64,000 bases of DNA from Rostratula benghalensis (taxonomy: Eukaryota > Chordata > Aves > Charadriiformes > Rostratulidae): the NCBI GenBank assembly GCA_013399305.1, contig VXAI01000273.1:268839-332838 (forward strand), in the 5' to 3' direction. Every line of letters begins with the position of its first letter. Within the stretch, counting starts at the first letter, position 1. A program made the translations under genes and the position numbers. Below, in pieces: positions 52,001 to 62,000 of the stretch. The notes under the pieces were generated by a model. The model ran no database searches. It had not been told where the DNA came from and was given only the letters and a program-made list of their open reading frames with translations.

Positions 52001-55000
52001 ATGCCTTTGCCAGACTTTTGCAGTTCATTTGTGAAAATAAAGTAAAAAAAAAAATGTTGAGATGTTTATGGTCAGTATCAACTCTGTGCACTGTTCAGTG
52101 TTTCGTGTCTATCCCATACTTGGATCAAGATTCTTCTTCTAAAGTTTTTAAATTTGTTTTTCTTACGTCTTCACACCTGATACCTTGTGACAGAGATACA
52201 GGCTAGCTCTATTTGTTTTTATCCCTTGAGACCACTTAGTTTTCAAAATAGTCTTGATCTGTTTTAAGCAGATAGAGTTCCTGTGCCCTCCAGCTTGCAC
52301 CGGTGGGTGTTAAAATTGGGTCAGAAAACTTGATGGCACTTCATTCCTCTAGTAGATGTAGAAGCCCATTGCATAAATTCTGAGTGCTGTGCTTGATATC
52401 CACACAGTACTGTTTGGTTTTTTAACAATGCAACAAAAGTAGAAAGCAGAAGGTTTGTAATAAAACATGTCTTAATCTATGTCTAAGTCAAAGCTGCAGT
52501 TCTGTCTTCATAGGACAATTAAATCCACCTGTGTGCAATGTTTTGGTTTTTCTAAGCCATAACGTTTGCATTAGAGCCTTATAAAAATCCCAAGATTAAA
52601 TATTTGCTGCTTCCTTTTGCTTCCTTGTTTGTGTTTATGAGGTGTCTGTCATTAGTAGGCATCAACCTAATGGTTAGCAGAAGAGAAAATTCAAACCATC
52701 TTATTACTGGCTTTTTTCCACCTGTGTCTGTAAGCTATTGTGGTCTGTTGAATACTTTTAAAAGATTCACAGAAGCTAAGGGAAGTGATCTTACTATCAA
52801 ATATATTTAAATTCACTGAGCAGGGAACTTATCTATTCTCAGACATAGAATAGTTTAGGAGATCAGACTTCAAAGAAAGATTTCTTTAAAAAAGGATTAT
52901 GGATGCTGCTCGCTACGTGTTGTTCGTGTAACATGGCATAAGATGTGATATTTCCATTCCTCATTCTCTTATATTTCTATAATTCATTTTCCCCATAATG
53001 ATGACATAGGGTTTTTTTCACAATCAGAATTAGTAGAGCCCAGTCTTCCAGAACAGTAGTTTTAATCAAGTGTTGTTACAGATTTTACAACTTTCTATTG
53101 GCTAACTATATTGGCTAACTTTTTTGAAGGGATAAAAATCTGAACTGCTATTTCTTCTGTGGATAACTGACATTCTTTCACTGTCCACCTGTAGGAACTT
53201 CCAGCTCCTTTGCTTGATGATACCTACAGAAATGAATTGGGAGAAGAAGCAACAACTGTTAAGTCTAATGATTTTCAGGATTCTATGAAAATAGCCTGGC
53301 GCTACCAAAATTTACCAAAAATGGAGGTAATTGGTATTTCATAGTTTTTTTCTGTTTACAGTCAAAACGAATTTGCAGACCAAATGCTTTTTAGTCAAAT
53401 TTAAACAACAGAACAGCCAATGGACAGTGTTACAGGATTGCCTACTGAGAGTAAGTTATCATACACCACTGTATTTTTGCTTACATGAGGTACAGAGAGA
53501 AAGGGAATCTGAGTGTTTGCAGAAAATGTGAAACTTAATACAGACAATAGTAATTTACAAGTAAAAAACATTAAAGGAATTGAGATTTTTGAACAAGTGT
53601 TTTTAAACTGAGACAGCTTTTTATGAAAGTTTGAATAATATGGTCACTTACAAACTTGGCCCAAATTTAGTTGTACGCAAATTACTTAAGTAGGTTTAAT
53701 TAATGGTACTTAGTAGATCTCTGTAGTGAAAGTACTGTGTCAAGCAAGCTGTTGACCTGCTTATCCATGTGCATAACAACTAAAGTAAGCACTTGAGATT
53801 GTATCAGCTTCACTGTCACTAGAAACTAATCAGTGTGCAGGGAAAATATAAGAAACAAGCCCAGTGGTCGGTCTTTCAGAGTTTACAGTTGTTGAGTGTT
53901 TTGTGGATATTATATCTCCTGCTGCTGGTGACTTCCTACTTAATCCAATGACACAATCAGCCTTTAATAAAATTACAGCATTTTTGACTATCCAGAACAA
54001 AAAATTTGTTTTGCCTATACACCTTAACATACATTTGTAAATTTTTGGTTAGATGTAGTCCTAACTGCCTAATAAGTTCAATTGTATTCTTAAAAAACAT
54101 AATTGGAATGTGACAAAATGATCTTACAAGGCTTGGCATGTTTGGTTTTCTGTGAAATTACACAGACATGGCTATATAGTTGTGTCAGAAAAGACTTATA
54201 TATGGTGACATGCCAAATCAAACAGCCTCCAGGGTAATCATACAATCTCATCAATTCTAGTATTGTGGAGCTTGCCTGTTCCACCCTGAACCACCCCCAA
54301 AATGATTGGTCTGGTTTAAAATCTAGCAGAATTCCTTGTATGCTGATATGGAAACAAATACATGTTGTTAATGAATAGTGTGCTGATGTTCTAACAAAAT
54401 AAGAAAAACTATAAATAATCCAGTCAGGTGTGCACTCATCCTCTGTAACTTCATAGGAGTAATCACTTCATCCAATAATGGAATATTTCTCTCTTGCCAT
54501 TGATTATTGAAATTTGATTATGCAAGATAGAATAAAATGGTCAATCTTTTGGAGGGGGTTTCTGTTGTTATCATTGTTGCTTTCTGAATTGGGTGCTGAT
54601 TGTTCTGGATAGTTGAGGTACAGTATTTTTATGTATATGTTCATTTTATTTAAAAAGTAAAATTTGCAAGTAAAAGTCTGAGTCTTAAGCCACTTATACG
54701 TAAATTCCACTGGGCATTCTAATTAGTGAAAAATTGTTTTGAAATTGATATTTTTTAATATTTTATAATGCAGTTACCATAAAAGTTTGGTGCTTTGCTA
54801 AGTTAATTTGATAGGTGGATATACCCCATTGAGGAAAAAGCTGGTATCACCCTCCAGCACCATGGATGTTTTAATATACATGGTAATACCATTTAATTAA
54901 CAATTTTCATTGCAATTTATTCTTTAAATTTTCTTTTCCCAGGAAAAAAAAATAATAAAAATGTCAATATATATTTTCCAAACTGATTCAATTTTTAAAC

Positions 55001-58000
55001 TAGTACATTTTCATAAACTGCTGTCAAATAGTTTCAACAATGAACAAGAGAAAGAGATAAACTTAACTATAACTGTATATATGCCAGCAGAAAACTTTTC
55101 CATCCCATATCTGGCTTTACATGAAGTATGCTGAGTAAAGGCTGTCTTTGTGGTATTTTGGATGCCTAATATAGTTTTCATTTCTACGTAATAAGAGAGA
55201 TTTTCATTAATAGTTCAGATATTCCCTTCCCATTTACTAGACCTCACACAGACTAGCTAGGTAACTCGTTTCTGTTCTTATGCATGGTATTTAATTTACT
55301 GCTCTCCATGACTATCACAGTTTCTCTTCACATACATACTTTGTACAGCAGAAAAAGACAGAAGATTTGCAAGAAATCTGTCAGAGTAATAGGTCGAGTG
55401 GCGCTTGATGTACCTTTGCCAGTTTGTTACTTTCATCTGTATCAGAGGTTAATTTAATTTAGACTTTTGAGTATGTAAATAACCTATTTTGCAATACAAG
55501 ACAGTGTGGGGTTTTTGGTGAGGATTTTTTTTTTTGAATGAACTGCTTATGTTCTTGGGGCAATATATAAACTGTCACAGCATGAAATCAATTTTCTGCT
55601 TTGATTCATCCTAAATCTGAGATTTCTAGCACATTAGTATTGCAATTAGAAACATTAACAGCAGACGGTAGCGTAAAAGCATGCTCTGCTCACTGACAAT
55701 TTAGTGCAGTGCTCCTTGTGCAAAACAGGAATCCAAGAAAGAACAGGCGTGAGCCCCCAGTCCACTAATAAATTTATCAGATCAAACTTAAGAGGAATGG
55801 AAAGTCTCTGTTTCGCACTCTCCATGGTCGTTCTGCTAAGGCAGATTATTCATGCTTACTTGATTCAGGTAGGCTTTTTGCAAGCTTCCCTGCTAAGCCT
55901 GGGAATGCAGTACATTGAGGCCTATTCATAGGCTTCTGACATAGACCGAGCTTTTATTGCATGGTGTTTTATTATAGCCAAATCCCAGTCTCCACCCAGT
56001 TTGTAGGCACTGTGCTTATTCTTTTGAATCAAGAGAGGTTATCACCTACCTTAATCCATGCAGCAGGGTGGATTAAGGACACCAATGTGCCTCAGGATTC
56101 TCAAAGAGGATCCTGGAAACTTCTTGTTTCTTCTTTTTTGCTGTCTTTACTAAACTCTATTGGGACTCAGCAAGGATTTGCATCTGAAATGGGCAACCTG
56201 GAGCTTTGCTCAATGAAGACATCAGATCAAAGTTCAGTTAGTCAAGGCCTTTCTAAAACATTAAGGGGGCTTGGAAGTACACAATAAAAAGATGAGCTCT
56301 GGCAGAGATTGCAGTAAAAACATTCTGATCTGTAATCCGGATAAAGAATAGATTATAGGCCAAAGAACAGCCCCTGTTTAAATTGCTTTCAGAATCCTTT
56401 TTTTTCAAATAAAGTTATGTTTTTATATTAAAAATATTTAGATTTTTATAGGTTGCTATGTTTTGTTGGACTTCTTTCTTTAAAAATTGGGTGCTGATAA
56501 ATAAATTGGAACACAGACTTAGAGAATGTGGGGGGTTTTGAGTAAAACTGATCTGCTTCTTATGACTAGATATACATGAGCAATTTTGTGGGTTTTTTAA
56601 ATAAACCCTAATTATTTGTTTTACTGAAAAATTTTGTGGTTAGTTTGGTTATTCTATTGGTTTTGTAGGAAAGATACTATATTATTGCTCATATTTATAT
56701 TTGCTGACAACTGACCAGACCTAACATCCATTAATCAAATACTTTCAAACTATTTACTCTAAATCAAATTATTCTAATTAATCTAAAGAGTTTAATATAT
56801 TATTGGTAAGCTGAAGCATGAAATAAAATTGTGGAAATACATACCATGGTTGCTTTCAGAAAGCTAAGTATAAATACATGGCCAAGCCTGGCATGTCTAT
56901 ATTCTTTCCTTTTAAAGTACTTATTTTATTAGCAAAATCAAGGTCTACGAAAAACACAAGCTTCCTGTAATAATTGGAGTTGGAACTAAATAATCTAATA
57001 ATCTCTTGCTCGATGCATAAAAATTATTTGGATCCTGTTATTATAATAATTCAGAATCCCTGTTGTCATTCCTATAAATAGCAAGCATAGTGGATGTTGA
57101 AATTGGAGCAGAAGTTGTTCCAAAACTTTTTCATTGCATACACACATACACCCTGCTCAACCTTGGGATAGTGGATAAAATGTATATATTGGCCCACTTG
57201 CAAGAAAAATCATTTTATAGCATGTTCCAACTTGTTGCAGAACCTTCTGAGAAACTTTTGAAAGTTTTGGGGGTGTTTCTGGTCACTTTATGAAAGCAAT
57301 TCCATGCTTTTAAGTCCAAGCAAGCAAAATAGCAAAATTATTTTATTTACCGATCCAAACTTCTCTTCAGAACAACGTTTAAACGACATTCTGTTCTACA
57401 GTGTGAATGTCTTCACCACCTCTCTTACTTTCAGCTCTTACCTTTTCTGTCTCACCTGTTCTTTTTCACAACTGTTGAGATATTTAAGTTTTATTTTAAT
57501 GCTTTATCATTTCATCATTTTCTCATTTAATATGTGAGGTGGCTCTTGACTTCTATGGAAAACTCAGCATTAAGTCCTGGAGCTGGGAGACAGAAAAATG
57601 ACTTGAAAGTATTTTAGCTCATTCCCACATTACAATGCACGCTTCAGATGCAGTCCAGGCTTAGGGTAGTTGTCCTAAAAATAAACTAATAGATGCTATG
57701 TCTTTTGGCCTGCAAAGCTGCTGTTAAAAGTCTAGGATCCAGTGCCTTTCTCAGTCTAAGCATCTTAACAGTTAGAAATATTAGGGATTCGATTGATACT
57801 TGTATTACTAAACTTGCCTGGTTATTCTAAATGACCTTTCTTTTCCTCAATACAGTTGATGAGAGATAATCTGATCACTTTTAATATTGCCTGGGTAATC
57901 TCTTACTCTTTTACAATAAGTACATTAAAAAATACCACATAGTGGTTTACATCTATGCCAAGTGGTTTCCCTCCCTGGAAGAAATTAACCGGGATAGGTT

Positions 58001-59052
58001 TGTTGGTGGTTTTTTAATGTGAAGGGCAGAAAAGATGAAGAAAATGGATTGTTACATGAAGAGCAAAAAACTGTTCAAGTAGTTGTAGCAGACAGCTACT
58101 ACATACTTGAATATTGAATATTATAACAATCTAGGGATTTTTTTAACATTGCATGCATAATTCAAATAATGTTGCAGTTTACATGCTGAACTCCGTTAAT
58201 GTGGAACCAAAATGTGCATTCATTTCATTGTTTATTTATTAGCAAAACATACTCAAAATGTGTAATTCCTGCTATGGCATATATTAAATGTGAGAGGTTT
58301 ATTATGTTTTATGGGGGCAAAATTGAGATCTAATAAAAAAGTATCTTCATTACAGTAAACCATGGTGATTATGTATAATGTCTGTGCAATACTCAACCTG
58401 TTACTTATTGAAAATTCAAGAAATTAAAAGTATTCGTTAACTATTTCCTCTATTTTACATTTTTCAGTTTCAATCAAATACATGAACATGGTAGTGTTTT
58501 GATCATAAACAAACAAACTTACTGATCATAAACAAACAAACAGATACTGAAAAATCAAGTAGGTGGAAGACATCATGGTCTCCATGTTTCATATATCTGG
58601 CCTTCTGAAATTTGTGATCATATGTCTAGAACATTTGCAAGAATACATTCTTTTAAGTATCTGACTGCACTTTGATAATGCAATTTGGAACAGTAAGGGT
58701 TGAATTCTGTGTGAAAAATTTGCATTCTAGAACATCAACAGGGGAACCAGAACTTAGTAGTAAATATAAGGTCATTCTACTTAAAGCTTATATTTAAGCT
58801 GAATGGTGGAAAAAACCCAGAGGTTTCTGTCAAGTGTATTTCTAGTTAATTAATATTTTTTTAATATAGTTAATGATTTAATAGGTTATTGTAATCAGTA
58901 TTGTTGTTTCCACAGGCCAGCCCAACATCTACAAAGTTTGGCCATTATTATGATGTTTCTAAAACAATGTCTCCGGAACTGTTTCAGTCCATAAAATGGC
59001 ATAGTTTTTACCTTCCTGAAGAATTGTCTTCACAGCCTAAAATGAAATCATG
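21870..59052 (+). CDS. ELP4: ELP4, Elongator complex subunit 4 (spliced, exons 1-5; 3' part missing)
   Basis: Five exons (21870-22047, 28233-28268, 39964-40085, 53195-53326, 58916-59052) splice in phase to about 201 residues of ELP4, roughly half of the human protein (about 424). ELP4 forms the Elp4-5-6 RecA-like hexameric ring of Elongator. The ring binds and releases tRNA while the Elp1-2-3 part modifies wobble uridine 34. Diagnostic stretches are TSFQRK and [13 protein letters not shown] (exon 1), [11 protein letters not shown] at the position of a P-loop (exon 2), [16 protein letters not shown] (exon 3), [13 protein letters not shown] (exon 4) and [10 protein letters not shown] (exon 5). 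The P-loop position lacks a clear GKT/S Walker A, as is usual for this subunit. The start ATG has G at -3 and +4, and no upstream in-frame ATG was seen. Later exons continue beyond the right edge. In vertebrates ELP4 runs toward PAX6. Confidence 0.96.
22199..22224 (+). other. G-run cluster with G-quadruplex potential in ELP4 intron 1
   Basis: Runs of six, five and eight Gs within 26 bases lie on the coding strand about 150 nt after the exon 1 donor. The eight-G run can supply two tetrad stacks, so four runs of at least three G are available. Confidence 0.6.
22676..22760 (+). mobile_element. CR1 LINE 3' fragment
   Basis: The end of a CR1 element in plus orientation: a GGTTGGAACTGGATGGTCTT block, then the CCTTTCTAACC segment, and the terminal ATTCTATG short repeats typical of CR1 3' ends. 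It is 5'-truncated, as most CR1 copies are, with a small internal deletion after GGTCTAGTGGGAGG. Confidence 0.88.
23762..24283 (-). mobile_element. CR1 LINE 3' fragment, about 520 bp, antisense
   Basis: Read on the plus strand it shows, in order, the reverse complement of a CR1 3' region: GGGACCTCAGGA, TCACAGCCTCTCTGGACAAC, the TTGTTTCTTGCCCTCCCAC block, AACAAGCCCAGTTCCCTTCA and GGGACCCAAAACTGAACA. It is diverged and has small deletions. The short open frame at 23843-24025 is part of this element. Confidence 0.88.
25496..26233 (-). other. Two adjacent same-frame open frames, unrecognised
   Basis: On the minus strand a 153-codon open frame (26233-25772) ends in TAA. After one more codon the same frame stays open for 90 codons (25768-25496). 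I recognise no family: the peptide has no clear signal peptide, zinc-binding motif or repeat. No promoter, acceptor or poly(A) signal was identified around it. Open frames of 150 codons can arise by chance in 64 kb of AT-rich DNA, so this may be nothing. A decayed retrocopy or a noncoding RNA exon antisense to ELP4 intron 1 are alternatives. Confidence 0.2.
26648..27018 (-). mobile_element. Solo LTR of an avian ERVL-type endogenous retrovirus, antisense
   Basis: On the minus strand the segment ends with a typical avian LTR 3' portion: a pyrimidine-rich GGATACCTCCTTAATAGTCA block preceded by AGTAAA (possible poly(A) signal), then GACTCTCGAGTCCTGATTTC, and finishing TTTCACA. The plus-strand left end is TGTGAAA at 26648. 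The other end is placed at a TGTGTG (minus strand) near 27018 but is uncertain, and no target-site duplication was seen. No viral coding sequence flanks it, so it is a solo LTR or fragment. Confidence 0.65.
28233..28268 (+). CDS. ELP4: ELP4 exon 2: 36-nt exon with the P-loop-like segment
   Basis: A T-rich tract and TTTCCAG acceptor precede 36 nt that complete [11 protein letters not shown] plus the first base of a Glu codon. The donor is GTTAGT. Phase 1 in and phase 1 out fits exons 1 and 3. The peptide corresponds to the glycine-rich loop and first beta strand of the RecA-like fold and matches GGLAVGTVLLI in human ELP4. The exon is too short to be found as an ORF and was recognised from the protein. 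Confidence 0.94.
31843..31896. repeat. Two-copy 27-bp tandem repeat
   Basis: GAAAATTTATATTAA begins at 31843 and again at 31870. The rest of each unit is similar but diverged, so the duplication is not recent. Confidence 0.8.
37761..37807 (-). mobile_element. Short CR1 LINE 3'-end remnant, antisense
   Basis: The plus strand reads ATCACAGAAT, then GGATTGGAAGGGACCTTGAA and AGATCATCTAG, the reverse complement of a CR1 3' end. Only about 47 bp is recognisable. Confidence 0.85.
39340..39370. repeat. Perfect 10-bp inverted repeat (hairpin potential)
   Basis: TCTCCACCAC (39340-39349) and GTGGTGGAGA (39361-39370) are separated by 11 bases. No terminator or RNA-gene context applies in an intron, and no longer stem is seen. 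Confidence 0.7.
39882..39947. repeat. A/C-rich low-complexity tract before ELP4 exon 3
   Basis: About 65 bases of A runs broken by C or CCC, ending 16 bp before the exon 3 acceptor. On the coding strand it lacks T, so the normal pyrimidine tract is confined to 39948-39960. Confidence 0.85.
39964..40085 (+). CDS. ELP4: ELP4 exon 3
   Basis: This 122-nt exon follows a TTGTTTTCACAG acceptor and ends in phase 0 at a GTAATT donor. It completes the split Glu and encodes [32 protein letters not shown] and KEHPDNILK, closely parallel to human ELP4. The segment is the helix and second strand of the RecA-like domain. Immediately upstream lies an A/C-rich tract, so the polypyrimidine region is only about 13 nt long. 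Confidence 0.95.
41853..42024 (+). mobile_element. CR1 LINE 3' fragment, about 170 bp
   Basis: Plus-orientation CR1: GGAACAGGCTGCCCAGGGAG, GTTGTGGAGTCCCTTTCTCT, then GATTTTCAAGACCCACCTGG, a GTTGGACTAGATAGAGGTCC block and a final CCATGATTC. It is the best preserved CR1 piece in the window and probably the youngest. The minus-strand open frame across it is a shadow. Confidence 0.93.
47810..47818. other. Assembly gap or unresolved bases (9 N)
   Basis: Nine N lie between GGGGGTGGGGG and AGAGGAGGGGG, so this is another G-rich tract that was not resolved. The real length is unknown. Confidence 0.9.
51328..51483 (+). repeat. Local duplication, copy 1 (about 150 bp, A-rich end)
   Basis: Shares with 51880-52054 the ordered blocks TCACAACCAT, TTTAAACAAGCTGCAA, AATTTAACTCTCT, TCTCATGAA and a closing AATAAAGTAAAA. 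Differences are scattered substitutions and small indels. It does not match a CR1 end that I recognise. Confidence 0.8.
51880..52054 (+). repeat. Local duplication, copy 2 (about 170 bp, A-rich end)
   Basis: The second copy of the unit at 51328-51483, starting about 550 bp downstream in the same orientation. It also ends with AATAAAGT followed by an A run of about 11. The flanks of the two copies do not align beyond the unit. Confidence 0.8.
53195..53326 (+). CDS. ELP4: ELP4 exon 4
   Basis: This exon of 132 nt (44 codons, phase 0 to phase 0) runs from a CACCTGTAG acceptor to a GTAATT donor. It encodes [18 protein letters not shown], a variable middle, and [13 protein letters not shown], which matches the conserved KIAWRYQLLPKME of human ELP4. 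The ELPAPL opening also matches. The less conserved centre ([12 protein letters not shown]) corresponds to a loop that differs among vertebrates. Confidence 0.95.
53327..58915 (+). other. ELP4 intron 4, 5.6 kb
   Basis: AT-rich intron with no gene or known mobile element recognised. A 23-bp tandem duplication with forkhead-like sequence lies at 58501-58541, about 375 bp before exon 5. Confidence 0.8.
58501..58541. repeat. Two-copy 23-bp tandem repeat with forkhead-like motifs
   Basis: GATCATAAACAAACAAAC occurs identically at 58501-58518 and 58524-58541. Each copy contains TAAACAAAC, which resembles the forkhead-factor consensus. Identity of the copies suggests a recent duplication. Confidence 0.85.
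58916..59052 (+). CDS. ELP4: ELP4 exon 5
   Basis: This 137-nt exon runs from a TTTCCACAG acceptor to a GTAAGT consensus donor and exits in phase 2. It encodes [32 protein letters not shown] and [13 protein letters not shown]. The FGHYYD..K and WH.F.LPE blocks match ELP4. The next exon, which should encode the LTPGYTKLLQFIQ-like segment, was not found before the window ends. Confidence 0.95.
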
Positions 59053-62000
59053 GTAAGTTGCAATACCATGTGCTTCTGTTGCGTGTTCAAATTTTTTCTG
59101 CATACTAGTAATGAGGGGTATTTTTGTGTTTACGCTTGCCGTGAAAAATCTTGTGGCCACGCGTGGCTCATGAGCAGTTCAGCTGTGGTTTTCATGTCAC
59201 TGCTACATGCCATGACTGGCAGCAAAGCTGCTGTGGCCCAGAGACAGCTCGGTATACCGACTCCTCAGCTGTGGGAGGAAGCAAGTTGGCAGGGACAATT
59301 AAGGCAGACATTACTAGGACAGCCTAGGACACAGCTGCATGTTCACTCCAACCCGCCTGACAGCTGAGTGTGGGGTCTGGGGAAAACTGTTACTATCTGT
59401 CTGCGAACTACTCCCTGAGCACCATGCCCCATTGGCTTTCAGAGATGCATGTGTCAGGTGGCTATCAGTCTTAGGAAGATATCCATGCAGTTTTTAGGGC
59501 TAAGAAGACAGGCCAGCCTTGACCTACATAGCTTAGAATGCTCCATCAGATTAGTTTATTATGTGACTTTTACTTCTTACATCCTACAGCCTCACCTAAG
59601 GAAAATACAAAATACTGTGAATAGAATTACAATCACTAATTATGTCTTACACAATACCCCTAATTCCAGACAAAATCACAAACTCTTCTCTGAATGAATA
59701 ACTTACTATAGTTTATGTCTGTCAGTTATGAATTAAGGAAGACCAAGAGAAAATGAGTGACGGGAGGACTCATATTAGCCTGTAGTGCACATGTCCATTG
59801 TGTCTTTCTTGAAGACATTTCAAGACAAGTCAAACATCAAACACAGGCTAGCAATATTTGTTCAGTCCAGTCACTTAATGTATATAATACCTAGTTTTAT
59901 AGATCCCAGTGTATAGGGCCAACTCCTGGTGGTAGTAGTGTGGTGTGGTGTATTGTGACTGATTTTCATTACGATGCACTTTGATATAGAAACTAGGATT
60001 TGTGAAAGAGGTGCGGGATGAAGCACCTTTCTTAAAGCAGTAGGATGGCAAAAGCCAAGTCTCTTTGTAATTTGTTTCTGTGTTAACATGATTAAATGTC
60101 ACTGGTTTGTAAAGTAAATTCTTTCAATGTTGTAAAAAAACCCAAACAAACACCACCATCCACACTTTCAGGAGAAAGCAGAGAACTTATATTTTATTCT
60201 TTCCATTGTAAATATTTGAACCAGCTTTATTTATATGATGGGGAGTGGGGAGGATGTTGGGGTTTTTTTACTTTCAGGGCCTTAGAGGATAGACCCAAAA
60301 GTGCCTGACAGATAGGTTGCAAGTGCTTACATTGTTATTGGGCAGTCTGACTCCCTTTCTGTCTTTTCCTTAGGTAACTAGAATGTCTCATTACTCGGGC
60401 TTCATTCTACTAACTATATAGCTCTCAAGTATTTGTATATTTTATATTAAAAGCAAATTATCTCATATTTATATTATAGGAAATGGTCTTAAACTTTTAT
60501 GCACTTGATTTTATAAACCTTGCTTAACTCTGATATTTTCCTTTATGTTATCCTGATAAAAGTTCATCATTCTTACCATATGACATCTATACTTATTTTT
60601 ATCTTGCATCCAATGGAGAAATTAGATTTAGTTCATTTGCTTGGAAAATTGATAGAGTACAGACTGATGAGTTGAGGAATGTGATCAAATAAAGGTGGAT
60701 TTTGGAAGGCTTGTCTCCTTTTCTTCTCCCTGCACCCACATAATGGGTCTCCTTCAAGAAGCCTCTCCTGAGGAAATGAAAGAATTGTGAAAGCAAAGGC
60801 AGGTACCAAGGTAACAGACATAACAGACAACCACCATGCTAAACATCATTTTCTTAGACCACAGTGCAATGTGGTAAGGGACAGGGAAGAATAAAGAACA
60901 CATTGAGAATAGTGAGCTCTCAGTCAGAAATATGTGGGAACTGTGAAGAGATGTGTACCTCTCTTCACTTACAGTAGATTTTTTGTCTTCTAACATTGAT
61001 TATTGTCATTTGTGACCACAAGCACCTCTGGTTTTGGATTCCATTTATTAAAAAGGTTGCAGTAATCAAGGTTAAGACAAGGTTGGAAGAAGAATTTTTC
61101 AGAATTACTGTGTCTGAAATAAATCTTATTTCTCTGTAGAGAAAGGGACAGTGTAAGTTTCCCATAATTACAATCATTCAGTGTTGACACACATTTAAAA
61201 AATAAACTGAGTTAGAATTTTAACTTCTGTTCATCGGTGTTGTATACCTGGCGTTCTTAAAAAACGATGGAAGTGGAGAAATCTCCTATTACCCCAACCC
61301 CCAAATTGATCTGCACCTCACACAGCTAATATCAGCAAATTGGACTATCCAGTTTACATAAGGAAAGACCACAGTAGAAAATACATAAATGTTTTCAAGG
61401 TGGGACCTAATGAAGTCTGTTGGTAAAACTTAAAGAATTATCAAAGTTCTACAAAGCAATGCCTGTCTTTAAGGAGAGGAAAAGGTGGAGACGTCTATGG
61501 TAACATCAGTGCTCTGAAAAATACCAGAAAAAATAATGTAATCTATTTTTAAACTTCTACTTTCACTCAGTATGTGTTTCCTTTGTTTGCTTTTTGGGTA
61601 TTCAGCTGGGACAGAGTCAAAAGGCTCTATAATAAAGCAGGAGATATTCTCCATTGATAAAGTCTGTTATCCTGTCAAAGGAGAAACGTAGACTGATTTG
61701 ACAGTTTTCTTTTTGTCATGTTGACTGTTAAATCCTTATATTCTACATAAGCTGTCATTGAGTCAAGGTCAAACCTGAGTGAAGTACCAGGCTTCATGCC
61801 AGTGTTGGGCCTGGTAATCACCTAGCAGTAATTTGGCTTGATGTATATGCTGAGCAATGGGTTTCTTTATTGCAGTCATAATGTCAAATTTGGAAAAAAA
61901 TGGAAGGAATAATTCATGCAGATTTGATAATAGAATTAGAAATCAAGAAGACTTAGACTGGTGATCTGGAATAAACTAGATTAAATTCAGTGAAGATATG

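Larger units (their letters stand above)
40086..53194 (+). other. ELP4 intron 3, 13.1 kb
   Basis: AT-rich intron. Contains a CR1 fragment (41853-42024), a 21-nt A run (43540-43560), an N gap (47810-47818) and a duplicated unit of about 150 bp (51328-51483 and 51880-52054). No coding sequence was recognised. The 172-codon frame at 47334-47852 runs through the Ns and has no protein-like character. Confidence 0.8.
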
